In this document: positions 46,601 to 58,564 of the stretch, in pieces
Layout of the letters: each line of letters opens with the position of its first letter
Numbering within the stretch: the stretch's first letter is position 1
Source of the DNA: Artocarpus heterophyllus
Taxonomy: Eukaryota > Streptophyta > Magnoliopsida > Rosales > Moraceae
Assembly: GCA_025403435.1 (NCBI GenBank)
Contig: CM046354.1
Coordinates: 17,858,424 to 17,922,423 of the forward strand
Direction: 5' to 3'
DNA: 64,000 nucleotides
The notes under the pieces: model-generated
What the model was told of the DNA's origin: nothing
Database searches by the model: none
Seen by the model: the letters and a program-made list of their open reading frames with translations, nothing else
Program-made: the position numbers and the translations under genes

Positions 46601-49600
46601 AGGCTAATGATTCAGTCAAGTGGGAGTTAGCCATAAGGGATGAGATAGATTCTTTAATGTCCAATCAGACATGGCAATTAACAGAGTTACCAAAGGGCAA
46701 AAAGGCCTTACACAACAAATGGGTATAACGGATAAAAGATGAATCTAATGGCAGTGAACGGTATAAGGTAAGGCTGGTGGTAAAAGGCTTCCAACAGAAA
46801 GAAGGCATCGACTTCAATGAGATTTTTTATTCGATGGTGAAACTAACCACAATCAGAACAGTACTTGCGCTGGTGGCAAACGAAGACTTGTTCTTGAACC
46901 AGTTAGATGTTAAGACAACCTTTCTCCATGGTGATTTGGGGGAAGAGATCTACATGAAACAACCACAAGGTTTCGAAGTATAGGGTAAGGAGAACATGGT
47001 GTGCAAACTTCAAAAGAGCTTGTATGGCCTTAAACAAGCTCTCAGGCAGTGGTACAAAAAGTTTGACAGTTTATATATAACAATGGTTTCTTGAGATGTC
47101 AGGGAGATTACTGTTGTTATGTAAAGAATTTTAGTGACTCCTATATTATATTGTTGCTATATATCGATGACATATTGATAGTAGAAGGTTGTAAACAGTA
47201 GATTGACAAGCTGAAGAAGGAGCTATCTAAGGAGTTTGCAATGAAGGATTTGGGTGCTGCAAAACAAATCATTGGAATGAGATTAACAAGAAACAGTAGT
47301 GGTTTGAAACTGTCACAGGAAGAATATATTGAAAAGGTGCTTAATAGATTCAACATGAGTAATGCGAAGCCTATAGGTACTCATTTGGTTAGTTACTTCA
47401 AGTTGTCAAAGGATCAATCACCGACCACGGAGCAGGAACGAGACCACATGGCTACGGTTCCTTATGCTTCAGCCATAGGCAGTCTCATGTATGCCATAAT
47501 TTGTACCAGACCGAACATTGCACATGCAGTTGGAGTTATGAGCAGATACATGAACAATCCAGGCACGCAGCATTGAGAGACAGTGAAGTGGATTCTCATA
47601 TATCTAAGAGGTACTGCAAGTTTAGCTCTATGTTTCAATAAGTCAGACTTGGGATTACAGGGTTATGTAGATGCTGATACGGTTGGAGACATTGATGGCA
47701 GAAAGAGTACCACCGGTTACGTTTATATGCTGGGTGATGCAGCAGTTAGTTGGGTCTCGAAGCTGCAAAAGATAGTTACACTCTCTACAATCGAAGCTGG
47801 GTATATGGCGATAACTAAAGCAAGCAAGGAGATAATTTGATTGTAATCGTTTTTGGAAGAACTGGGTCACAAGCAGGAAAGGTGTATGCTACATAGTGAT
47901 GGTCAGAGCGTCATTCACTTGGCGAAAAAATCCCGCATTTCATGCTAGGATGAAGCATATACAGTTGCGTTATCACTTCATCAGATCAGCCCTGGAGGAT
48001 GGAGTATTAAAGCTTGAGAAGATTCTTGGGAGTCAGAATCCAACAAATATGCTTACAAAAACTGTTCCGATCGAGAAACTAAAGTTGTGTGCAACTTTAG
48101 TTGAACTTCTCTATGAGGCGTAAGAAGTTGTTGCTGCTATAGTTGGAGACATGATGATCGATTAGTCTCCAAGTAGGAGATTGTTGCAGGTGTGGAGCCA
48201 AATCAACCCAGCAAAAGAAAAGAGGAAAAAAAAAAAGGGGAGAGGGCAGTGGCCGGGCGCCGCAGCACCAAGATTGGGCATCGCGGCGCCCGCTGGAATT
48301 CAAACCAACGTTGCGGCGTTGGATTCAAGCGTTGTGGTGCCCAAAACCTGCCTTTGTGATTTTTTATGGCATTCTAGCCTAAAAAGAATAGAAAACTGCT
48401 AGGGTTTCTAATTGTAGTGATTTTTCTCTCTTCTTTGGGCTATAAATAAAAATAAGAAGGCTAGGGCTTATTAAGAGAGCAGTTATGAGTGACTCATATT
48501 TTTGTGAGAGAGGCATATTTTGAGCATAAGGCTATTGGGTTGTGTGAGAGAGCTAAGAGAGATTTGGGAGACACAAAATTGAGAGTGTGTGATAAAATTT
48601 TTCTTGTAATCTGTATTCATCTCCTTCATCATAGTGGAATCTGCAGCGGCAGAAACAGGACGTAGTCTCAAATTTGAACGAACCTATATAAAAATTTGGT
48701 GTTCTTTTCTTCTTCTCTTTTTCTACAATTATTCGCTTTTGGTATTCTTAGAATTAGGAGGCTCCTAATTCCCCAACATGCTATTATACTTTTATGCTTC
48801 TTCCCACACGAACTATGTGTCAACCAGCAGAGCTTGTGACTACTGTTTTTCAGGAACACCATTGACCAGTTTTTGCTTCAGCATTAGCTTACTTGTATGT
48901 TCTCTTGGTGTCTCACAAAGAATGCATTAAGTGTAGTATTCATACAGTAAGAAGTAATTGGACTAGATGAACGAGAATACCTCAAGAGTCCCATAACACA
49001 TTCCAATGTCCCAACCATGAGCGCCAATAAAATTGCCATTTCTGTGTATAAATCATCAGAGGGATCAACAATTCCACTTAAGGCGTTAGAGACGAGGAGA
49101 GAAACCATTGTTACTGGACCAACAGCAAGCTGACGTGATGACCCAAATATGGCATAGACAAATAAGGGCACAAAACCAGAGTCTGTCTTGCAAAACCAAA
49201 ATATCATATTCAGAACTTAAACCAAAAAAAAAAAAAAATGTTTGATAAATTTAAAGATTCAGAACTTGCAAAACCAATGCTACAGGATGGTTTAATCACA
49301 TTTTGTTACTGCATACGATGGATTTCAATAGGCAAAGTTTAACTGTAACTTGATTATTTGTCTCACCAGTATGAAATGTCTATTAGAAATAATTACAGAC
49401 AAACTATAAGTCTATAACTTAGAACTCACGGAATCTAGTATTATTTCTCTTTCTTATTAGTTCTAATTGAGGCAGTCCAAAAGGGCCAAAACTGCCATTT
49501 CCAGTTCTCAGAAATTTGAAAGGATTAATTACCAAGCCTCTTTCTCCATTTCTATTAGGAGGACACAAATCCAAGTAGGAAAAAAAATTTAGAACTAAAT

Positions 49601-51249
49601 TATTCTTAACTTTTACCATAATTTGAAAAAAAAAAAGAAAAATAAAAAGGGAACCATGTTAAACTCCCTACATATTATCTCAAACGTACCAAAAAAAAAA
49701 GGTCATTTGCTTAATACTATGCAGTGGAAACTTACAAAGTCCATAGATTGGTTGAAGCCCGGCTAATTTCGCATAAGACATTGCCTGTCCATTCATAAAC
49801 AAACAGTCAACTAGATGCCTCACTTTTAATTAATGTACATGACATGTTTCAAGAATCTACCACTTAAAGACAAAGGGTAATATCAGAATCCGCTGATAAA
49901 AAATATCTTTTATGGAAAGCTGTAATTAAAGCGTACAAATGATGAACACTAAATAGCTAAAAACAATCAAATCTTCAAGCCGTCAAGCACATTCAAATAG
50001 CAATCAAATCTTCACTTTTCTGCGATTATCAAAGGGAAAAAAATCTGGAAATTGGGTTATGATGAACACTAGGCAATTCTGCTTAATCAATGATAATTAG
50101 AAGTGCTATCAAACATGGTGCATAATCGACAAACAAGGGAACCAAAAACTAACACGAGAGAGAGGTGGAATGAAGATCCAAGAACTCAAACTGATTACTT
50201 TTAGTCTTAGAGAAAAAGAAGGAAAACATTAATCAATCATAACAATCTCACAGACCTTAACGCAAAAACATATATGAGCATTCACTATGCAGTTTATCAG
50301 TAGTAAACCACCACGAACCAATCAAAGCATCAAAATTGAACCAACCAAAGAGAATTCATATGTCTTCAAAGAAGAAGAAGAGAGAGAGACATCATCCGGG
50401 GAAACCTTAATCAGAAAAAATTTTGCTTCACTTTCTCATCAGCCAAGCAAATTGCATGTACATATTTAGTTTGCAAACTCAGAAAACCAAATTCAAATAG
50501 CAGCAAAACTTTCTCGGGGCAACCTTTTTTCTTTTTCCTCGATAAAAACTTTCCCATGTTATTTTCCTTCAGTTTCTAAGCAACCGATCAAAACGCATAC
50601 ACATAACACACATTTGTGTCGCTTGCGCAATTGATTAATACGAAACGACCAAAAATCAAACATCTCTGCCTTCTCAACTTTACTTCATTTTCTAAGCAAC
50701 CAATCAAAACGCATTACGTAACACACGTGCATCGCTTACGCAATTGTTTAGTACGAAACGACCAAAAATCAAATCTCTGCCTTCTCTTCACTTCATTTTC
50801 TCAGCAACCAAACAAAACACACGTTTATCGCTTACGCAATGATTAATACGAAACGACCGAAAATCAAACATCTCTGCCTTCTCAACTTTACTTCATTTTC
50901 TCAGCAACCAAACAAAACACAGAAAAAAGAATCCTAACAAAAACTGTACCTGAGGGACGAGCATGATACCGATGGTGACACCGGCCATGATATCCATCTG
51001 GAGATACTCGCGCCAATTGTAGGTCCGAATCCAGCGGTAGCAAGGCAAGAGAAGCTCGAGCCAATCGATCCAGGACATGCTCTGGAGCTTGGAAGTCCAT
51101 CGGGAGAACAGAGTCCCGGGGCGAGAGGTTGACGACGAAGACGACGACGTCGTAGAGGGGTGCTGCAAGGGGATAAGATTGACCGGTCTCGTCGAGGTCG
51201 GCATGGCGGCGAGGTCAGTGGAGCTTGGAGATGCGTAGGTTATCTCCAT
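37674..51249 (-). CDS. SULTR4: Vacuolar (tonoplast) sulfate transporter, SULTR4 type, 17 exons
   Basis: SLC26/SulP proton-coupled sulfate transporter. Group 4 members export sulfate from the vacuole to the cytosol. Exons: 51249-50950, 49784-49736, 49182-48981, 43820-43652, 43444-43379, 43298-43191, 42731-42624, 42531-42466, 41868-41808, 41636-41509, 41270-41229, 40292-40176, 39800-39749, 39159-39021, 38864-38776, 38188-38112 and 37991-37674. All are GT-AG and in phase, giving 696 residues plus TAA, close to the 685 of the Arabidopsis group 4 protein. The Ser/Thr-rich N-terminus (1-60) precedes the membrane domain (about 85-490; motifs [53 protein letters not shown]). The C-terminal STAS domain is about 500-640, with [11 protein letters not shown]. 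No damage is visible. Intron 3 (5160 bp) holds a dead copia element in antisense. The start chosen is the ATG giving METYAS-like MEITYAS. Confidence 0.95.
43959..44191 (+). repeat. Truncated 5' LTR of the copia element
   Basis: About 233 bp homologous to the last 240 bp of the 3' LTR (48540-48778). Shared blocks include GAGAGATTTGGGA, GTGATAAAATTTTTCTTGTAAT and CTACAATTATTCG. It ends CTCCAATA where the 3' LTR ends CCCCAACA. Divergence of roughly 15% by eye indicates an old insertion. Confidence 0.85.
44194..44205 (+). other. Primer binding site, initiator tRNA-Met type (one mismatch)
   Basis: TAGTATCAGAGC against the standard TGGTATCAGAGC, 2 nt after the 5' LTR end. Confidence 0.75.
44224..48122 (+). 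pseudogene. Ty1-copia gag-pol remnant
   Basis: Collinear gag, protease, integrase, reverse transcriptase and RNase H, with many stops (for example at 44316, 44687, 45321, 45471 and 45796) and frameshifts (about 45996 and 46270). The gag starts [25 protein letters not shown] knuckle near 44937-44980 (C..C....H....C) contains a stop. The protease reads [10 protein letters not shown], where the usual D-S/T-G-A has Leu. The GAG-pre-integrase block is [11 protein letters not shown]. The integrase has HTDMWGP and SDNGG with [13 protein letters not shown]. The reverse transcriptase has [27 protein letters not shown] and YIDDI (47160). RNase H has [16 protein letters not shown]. The motifs suggest the Tork/Tnt1-like lineage. 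It cannot encode a functional polyprotein. Confidence 0.9.
48182..48778 (+). repeat. 3' LTR of the copia element
   Basis: 597 bp, TGTTG...CCAACA, directly after the purine-rich tract AAGTAGGAGA. It contains a GC-rich hairpin (GGGCGCCGC at 48255 pairing with GCGGCGCCC at 48283) and a TATAAATAAAA at 48441. Confidence 0.85.
50575..50922. repeat. Tandem repeat in SULTR4 intron 1, 3.2 copies of 100-116 bp
   Basis: Units start TCTAAGCAACC/TCTCAGCAACC at 50575, 50691, 50799 and 50899 (116, 108, 100 bp and a partial). Each contains ATACGAAACGACC(A/G)AAAATCAA and CTCTGCCTTCTC. The last, partial unit ends 27 bp upstream of the exon 1 donor (reading on plus), so the array lies against the 5' splice site. 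Confidence 0.85.
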
Positions 51250-54200
51250 GCGCACTACCCGTGCATTGAATCATATACTGCTCCTCTCCTCCCCGCGCAA
51301 AAAAAAGAATTTGCGTGACCGGACACCACGAAGAGTTCGTGGCTCTCGGAGTTCCTCATGATTAAAGTAATCAACACCATTTCTATTGGCCAACAAACAA
51401 AAAAGAATAAAATTTACTTTTTTTTCCCTTTTCTTTTCAAGGATATCTTTTTTGTAAGTTTGGATTTTGAAGATCTAAGAGTTTTCTTTTGTCCTTCTTT
51501 TTTCTTTTTCTTTTTTTTTACTGGCTACAGGAATTAATTTGATCACGTGTTGCGTTTTTTATTTATCGATCCATGCAGAAATGGGAAGGAGAAGCCGTAA
51601 ATGGGGCCTTTTGGTTGGCCCGTGAGAAATCTCCAACTTTGGTTGCTGCTTGCCAGTTCTTTTGTGGATTGATTCTTTATTGGCACTTTACTTTAAAACA
51701 TACAGTTTTAGTTTTATTTAAAAATTATAGCACATAAAAAGTTTATAATATATGAGAGTTTTATACTACTTATAGTTATGACAGAGGGGTTAAATCCGCT
51801 CTTTTAAACTGTTGATTACTATATTTTTTTACCATTTCAAAAAAATACAACAAACACATAGAAACAATATTGGTCTGTTTTGAAGAGCAGTTAAAACCTT
51901 TATAGTTGAAACTATTTTTTATGATTAAATTATGTGAGAAAACATTGAAATAAAAATGTTTGAAACCTTAAAAAAATAGTTTGAAACTATTTTTGCGAAA
52001 CACTATGCACCTTCACTTGTTTCTCTGGATTTACTTCGAAAAGACATTGCAAAATTTATTGAGCTAGTTAATATGCGGCTGCGGGTGGAATCAGGACTTG
52101 CGTCATTGACTTTTTTTTTTTTAACTTTTTTACCTCTATCCAAATCATTGATCTCCAAAACGTTTTTAACATGCATTGGTATAAAGCACAAGGACAAAAT
52201 TTTGGAACTTTCACTGAACGTTAAGAGAGCAAAAGATGGTTTCAAACATTATTTATCATGAATAATTCCAGTCCTTCTCATTTTGTCCATTGCTCCCATC
52301 TCTGGCAATTGCAAAGGTATTCAAATATTTTGACACTTGAAAAGAAGTTTTGTAATGTAATGGCAAATTTCCACGTATAGCTATCTTTCTATTTTTTTAC
52401 AGGCCATGAAGAAGACCGTAATAATGGTGGTATAATGACAAAAAAGTCTCATTTGGAGTCTTTATCAATTACCAGGACGGACATTACTGATAAAATATGT
52501 ATATATATATATATATGAATTATAGAGAAGCAAGCACACACAGTCTAGTTTTGCCATCAAAAGCAAGTTTCATACCATGAATCCTATTTCTTTTCCACCA
52601 TTGGTCAATTATAATATTCCATGTGAAAAGGGGCTCCAACCTTTTTCCTCCTCTTGAACTTGGTACAAATAATTATACATAAGCTCGTCAACAGGGAATC
52701 ATGCTTTTTATTCCCCTTTTTCTAAAGGTGTCTCATGCATATGTGGAGCAAAATGAAAGACAAATCAACTCATGCATAATTATTAAGTCGTTTAAATTAT
52801 TGTTGCCATTATTCTCTGTTAACATCGTTTGCAAAAATATTAAAAGTATCCCCCAGTGTTTATCAAAGACAACGTTTGCTCATTTTCTAAAAGCCAAACT
52901 TACCTTTAGCTTTTTGGGGAAAAACAAAAAAGTGACGAAAAGCAGAGGATTTTGTACCATGTATTTTGAAATTATTAAAACTACACCTTTATGTTTTAGA
53001 TTGTTGGAATTTTTTTTTATTTATTTATTTTTATTTTTTTTGCCTTCATCGTTACTGGCACAGAAGGAGTGGATTCAGTAATACAAAATAATTTTCTCGA
53101 AAAATTAGTTCGACCAACAAGGAAGGAGGAGAAAAAGCATGTGATTTTTATCAAAAAGAAAAGCAAAAAGCGTGTGATCGGAAGAATGAACTTGGACGTC
53201 ATATTGGGCTAGTTGCAAGTGAAACTAGCAAAAGCATAACATTGAAAAAAATATACATTCATATTTTTTCTTAATCTTTATGAACAAAGTACAAGTAGTT
53301 CTCGATAAATTGTCGGTGAGTGAATTAATAAAAGAAACCCAATCCTCAAAGAAAGGATGATTTATTTGCGACAAGGTTGTTTGTTCCAAGTTTCTCTCTA
53401 AAATTTTGTGTGCTTGAACTTTACATTTGTTGATGTTCTCTTGGTTAGTGATGTGTGTATAGCTGCAGCACTACCGTGATTGGGCTTGAGAGAGATTTCC
53501 ACAGGTCCTATTAGATGGGCAAATTAGGAAATCCGTCCACTTCACTTGCTTTTTTTTTATTTTTATTTTTTTCTGTATTTCTCCACAATCTGCAGTGTTA
53601 CACTGTGAGCGAGCAGCACTGATTTACCAAAACAAAAGCTTCTCTAGTCGTACAGTTATCATCTTTTTACTTCTTTTTATTATACATACCAGTTAGAAAC
53701 CTCGTGCATTATTATAAAGCATGTGGTAATGTGCGAGTGTAGTCAACTTTTTTAATTTTTTATGCTATTTAGGAAGATCATAAGAAAAAATAAGCAAGGT
53801 TGCGTATGAGAAAAATTATTTTAAAAAGTACATCGTATTTGACGGGAAAAAAAAATGACCTCAACAAAAAAAGGCATATAAAAAACCTGTATGAGATACA
53901 CATGCAAAGAAATAATGATTGAAAAGGCCAAATGAAAAGGAAATGGTGTAGCATAAAAATTTGGAAAAAAAAAAAATTACTTCAACATGAAAAAAAAAAA
54001 AAAGAATAGAGGAACGAGTTGAGTAAAATAGTATTTAAGTAAGGACTTGTTTGAAAAAAGTTATTTTAAAACAATAAAAAAAATAAATTTATTAAAACCA
54101 GTATTCATATATTTAGGAGCAGAAGAAAAAAGTCTAAATGGAAAAACGTTTGGAAGCAAAAATTTTAACGAGTACATTTGTAAAAAAATCAATATAATAA
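51250..54200. other. Gene-free DNA upstream of SULTR4
   Basis: The first 200-400 bp form the presumed SULTR4 promoter, with no clear TATA box. An open plus-strand stretch at about 52003-52258 (APSLVSLDLLRKDIAKF... in part) looks exon-like but matches nothing I recognise, and it contains a T12 run. A TA microsatellite lies at 52497-52516. The rest is AT-rich with long A or T runs. Confidence 0.5.
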
Positions 54201-54221
54201 GATGTATTTAGAAATATAATA

Positions 54222-54375
54222 GAGCCGTTTGGTATTGTTTTTAAAATATGTTAAAATGTTTTTATTTTAAAAAATGAGAATTTTTTTAGGATTAAGCTGA
54301 GAATGTTTTTAAAATTTTTGTCTCAAAAAACGTACGAAAATATTTTAAAAATTATAAAAACAAAAACAAACTAGC
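54222..54375. mobile_element. hAT-like MITE copy 2
   Basis: GTTTGGTATTGTTTTTAAAAT at the start and AAAACAAAAACAAAC at the end. It is inverted relative to the copy at 10628-10791 and diverged. Confidence 0.4.
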
Positions 54376-54834
54376 TAATAACATTTAAATAGAGAAAAAA
54401 TATATAAAAATAACCACCACAGGTCAGCTATTGCAACCATAAACCCATCAGCGATCCTTCAAAATCACGTGGAGCACTCGGAACCACAAGTCAAAAAAAA
54501 AAAAAAGAAGGAAGCCGCTTTCAGCCAAAACATACTCGTTTTAGTTAAAAGAATGAACAATACTTATAAACACTTCTATACAGTTAAGATAAGATAAGAT
54601 ACAATTAACATCTTCCAATGATTTGCACATGCTGCAGAGCTTCCATAATGCAATATTGCTTTGTATCTTGGTGGCTCACGGTTCATTGTGATTTTTCTCT
54701 CAAAAAGCCTTAACGTCATCTTTGATTTAATAACCCAGCTTTGCTAGCTCGTAGCCACGGAATACAGGCTGTCTCTTTACAAGTCCACCAAATTTAGGGG
54801 ATGTTTGACGGTGGTAGGAATCCACCAAATTTAA

Positions 54835-55011
54835 AGGGTGTTTGGCAGTGATGAGAACCACTTAGTTCCTACCACAATATCAGTTATGAACATTATAAAG
54901 CTCTTATATGCTACAATAACAATAAAAAAAATATGTTACAGTATAAAACTCTCACATGCTACAGTAAAAGTGGTTCTCACCACTAGTTTCCACCACCCTT
55001 CCAAACACCCT
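54835..55011. mobile_element. MITE with AGGGTGTTTGG termini
   Basis: Perfect 11-bp terminal inverted repeats, AGGGTGTTTGG at 54835 and CCAAACACCCT at 55001. The arms also share TGAGAACCACT/AGTGGTTCTCA. It is 177 bp and non-coding. A truncated duplicate of the left end lies just upstream (54790-54834). A related arrangement (TGAGAGCTTT...ACTGTAAC) is seen in SCPL intron 2 near 2890-2970. Confidence 0.6.
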
Positions 55012-55149
55012 ATTAATTATCATTTGTTTGGCATAGCATAGATGGCGATCCTTTTCCTTTTCCTAAAGAAAAAAAAAAAAGAATCTAATCTAAGGTATCC
55101 ATGCTTTAGAGGCATAGGCGGAAACTCTATATCATTTGTACCTTATATT

Positions 55150-56100
55150 AAATTCCAATAATACGTTTATTTAATCATGAACACTATAATCTCTAAATTC
55201 ATTGAAATTTCTAGTCTGATAAGAGTCTTCAGCTCTTGCATTTCTTTCTTTTATTCGATATTTTCAATTAATTATAATATCTTAATCCCTTTTCATTTCT
55301 AAGTGTATATCTTTTTTCTATTTTCAATAAATTGTATCTGGTCCACTTAAATTATTACTGATTATTCTAAGCTTCGTTTACCTGATTTATTATTTAATGT
55401 ATTTCATCTCTTAGTCTTTGTTTTTTTTTCATAATAATTCTTCTAAATACCTTTGTTGTTCTCTAAGAATACCTATTCGAGGACTGAAATTCATTGCTTA
55501 CTAAAATTATTCTCCAATAATTTGATTTAAAGTATTTACTAAACTATTTATTATCCTTCTGCTATTATCTAGTTCTACGGGATCTACAAATTTTATTCCT
55601 AATTCTTCTCGACTTTCTTAGTAATTTTCTTCCTAAGCTTGCAATAGTTCTTCTAGATTCTTCTTTAGTTTTTTAATTATTTGTTTGTTACCTAAATCTA
55701 TTAGACTTAGATTTCACATATTTTTTCTATAGTCCACATAGTTTTAATTCTTTTGTTATTTCTTCTAGTATATTGTGTTATCTTTCTTTAAGTCTCTCAA
55801 TATTTTCTAAGACTGTATCTGCATTTTCTAGGCTTAGATAATTCTTAATTCTGTATTTATTTAGCTGCCTATTAACTCTTGCTAATACTTCTAATAATTG
55901 TTGAAGGTATGCCATTTTTCTTTCTCGGTCTTTGACTATAGAATCAAAATTTACTATAGTATTTTCTTTTGATATGAAAGGGTTCATATTTAAACTGTGT
56001 TCTCTACTTGTAGTTCTATTTCTTTTCATATTCCACTCTTGCCTCTCTGCTTTTTCTTAGATTGCACTTAATTTACTCTTATAGAATTTATTTCACACCT
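55150..56100 (-). pseudogene. Degenerate coiled-coil ORF, possibly from an endogenous pararetrovirus
   Basis: One open piece of 83 residues (56029-55778) is rich in Leu, Arg and Glu with heptad-like spacing (YLQQLLEVLARVNRQL). Downstream to about 55500 similar sequence continues across several stops and frames. Upstream there is another Leu/Ile-rich stretch. I do not recognise the family firmly; a Caulimoviridae-like relic is one possibility, a gag-like fragment another. It is plainly non-functional. Confidence 0.25.
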
Positions 56101-56449
56101 ATTATAGGTGTTAGGCCGTACTAAACCTTTGGTTTTCAATTTCCCTTTGTTTCCCTAAATGGCTTCATTTTGACTCACCTTTGGAACGAATAATTTAGTT
56201 TTTAGCATTAAACCTATAAGGATGATAGTACCATTTCTATATGAGTCAAACTGTTCTAGTGTATAAAGAAAGCGTGAAGAGATAAAAGGTACTAAATAAA
56301 GAAATAAAAACAACTTTCGAGAACTTTGAAATTTATTAAAACATAAAATATTATTTCTTTAAATGAAACAACAACCTAGGAAGCTTCGTCACAATGGGAG
56401 AGTTGCTTATCACCCCGCCAGGTATTAATGCAAAGCCTTTAAGCTAGGT

Positions 56450-58060
56450 TGTTGAACCTAACGGTAATCTCACTTGATAAGGGGATTCTGTAGAGGATGT
56501 TGATGCAGAAATTTGGTACAAGGCCATAAACACTAAATTGGAATCTATGGTTTCCAATGTCTGGAAACTTGTACTTGGTGAAAAACTTGAAGGGTTCGTG
56601 TCTTTCGGTGTAGGAGTTTACAAGAAGAAAAGAGAAGCAAATAAAAAAGTGAAACTCTTAAGACTAGACTTATAGCAAAGGGATACAAGTAGAAAGTGGA
56701 CATCGACTATGATAAAACTTTCTCACTTTTAGCGATGCTAAAGTCTATCTACACACTCTTATCCATTGATTGGTATCTCAACTATGAGATAAGGCAAATG
56801 GATAATAAGATTGCACTCTTGAATGACCATCTTGATGATAGTATATATATGATACAACCAAATGGGTTCAAGGCAAAGGGCCCAGGGGATGTGTCTGTAC
56901 TTGCTTAAGTCAATTGATGGATTAAAGCAAGCTTCTTGATCATGGAACATAAGATTTTGATTTGGTAGTCAAATCATATGTGTTCGAGCAAAATCTTGAC
57001 GAATCATGCGTTACATATGTATTAAGAATGGGTAGGTAGTTTTTTTAGTCCTTTATGTAGATGATATTCTATTCATTGGGAATGATAAAGATACAATATC
57101 ATTGGTCAAGGTTTGGTTATCCAATCAATTTGACATAAAAGATTTTGGAAAAACTAATTATCTTCTTAGGATTGTTTTGCAGTAGTAAAAATATAATGAT
57201 AGCTTTATCCAAGAACCATGAACATTGATAAAGTTCTAGAGACGTTTGCAATGCAAGATTCCAAGATAGTTTCTTAACCTATTCGATATGGAATCATTCT
57301 TTTTAGGGATGATTGCTTTAGACATTAGAGGAAAGAGAATATATGGCAAGAATTCCTTATGCTTTAGCAATGGGAGTCTCATGTATATTATGCTTTGCAT
57401 AAGATGGGATATTTGTTATACAATCAGGATAGTAAGCTGATATTGGTCAAATCCTAAGCCAAAAGATTGATAGACAGTTAAGCATATAACTCAAGTATAT
57501 GAGAAGAAGCAAAGAATTATATGTTAGTGTACTCAGAGAAGACCTAACACTTATAAGATACACAGATTCTGACTTTTAATTATATTAGGATTCAAAGCAA
57601 TGGACTTAGAGGTTTATTTTACTTTGGTAGGTAGATTCATAGTAGGAGTATTATTAAACAATCTTGTATTGATAATTCTACTATGGAGGCCGATTGTATG
57701 TTGCTACTAAGGCATCCAAGAAAATTGTGTGGCTTAGGAAATGTCCCTGGAGGTCTTGAGATAGTCTCTGGTATAGACAAATCCATAGTTCGGTATTGTA
57801 GAATATTATGACTATTAATAATACTAAAGATTCAAAATACGACAAAAGGATTAAATGTATCATATTATTAGGAGATTTGCATAATGGTTTTGCTAATTAG
57901 CGTATGAGGACAACCTTCTCTATCCTTTTACTATGACCTTGGCAATCAAGGTTTTATGAAAGGAAGACAATAGCATTGAAGATCTAAAGCTAAAGATTTG
58001 TTCTTGAAAAATTGTTTAGCTAGAAATGTTGTTACCAGTCTCCAACCGGTACGTTAAATT
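56450..58060 (+). pseudogene. Highly decayed Ty1-copia reverse transcriptase/RNase H fragment
   Basis: Pieces in several frames follow copia order: DYDKTFSLLAMLKSIYTLLS (56705), EIRQMDNKIALLNDHLDDSI with MIQPNGF, the YVDDILFIGND active-site box (57052), and KVWLSNQFDIKDFG. RNase-H-like remnants then run to about 57900. Many stops. No LTRs were found. It is a different lineage from the intron 3 element. Confidence 0.7.
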
Positions 58061-58560
58061 TGATTTAATTTATTGTTTAGAGCATCATGAGTTAGTTTCT
58101 GAGGTGTTCAATAAAATTTTTAAAATTCTGCTATGTCATCTAACCGGTTTTTTTCAATAAAAATATACAATAATATGAAGTTCTCATCGCTATAATATTT
58201 AAACTCATTTCCAAACACAATATAAATAAAAAGAATTTGCATCATTGCTCATAAATTACATTTTCTAAACGGTAAAAGTAATGACATGCAATGATTAATA
58301 AACTAAATTATAAAATAAATGAGTGAACTAGATTTATAACGGTTTACTTTTTGATTAGAGATATGTCCACTCTTTGGGAGCCTTCTTCACTATCTAGAAA
58401 ATAAAAGTACATAATACAATCATTTTTTGGCAATATCAAGAAATACAAAAGTGAATTTCTAGTATGCTTTGTGTGTGTGTGCATAACAACCCCCTTCCTT
58501 GAGGGGTCTAGTCCTATTTTTAAGGTTGAATCTAGGCTTCCATCCAATGTGTTTCCCACA
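58061..58560. other. Intergenic DNA without a recognisable gene
   Basis: AT-rich. A short GT run (58468-58480) and CCCCCTTCCTTGAGGGG (58491-58507) are the only local features. Confidence 0.5.
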
Positions 58561-58564
58561 TCAC

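Larger units (their letters stand above)
43959..48778 (+). mobile_element. Defective Ty1-copia retrotransposon in SULTR4 intron 3, antisense to the gene
   Basis: Truncated 5' LTR (43959-44191), initiator-Met-type primer binding site (44194-44205), gag-pol remnant, polypurine tract (48171-48180) and full 3' LTR (48182-48778). The left flank shows no target duplication matching the right flank, consistent with loss of the LTR's first 360 or so bases. It lies wholly inside intron 3 (43821-48980). Confidence 0.9.

Noticed and set aside
52701..53081. 126-residue plus-strand open frame
   Set aside because: Low-complexity, Phe/Leu-rich translation of T-rich DNA with no recognisable motif or neighbour support.
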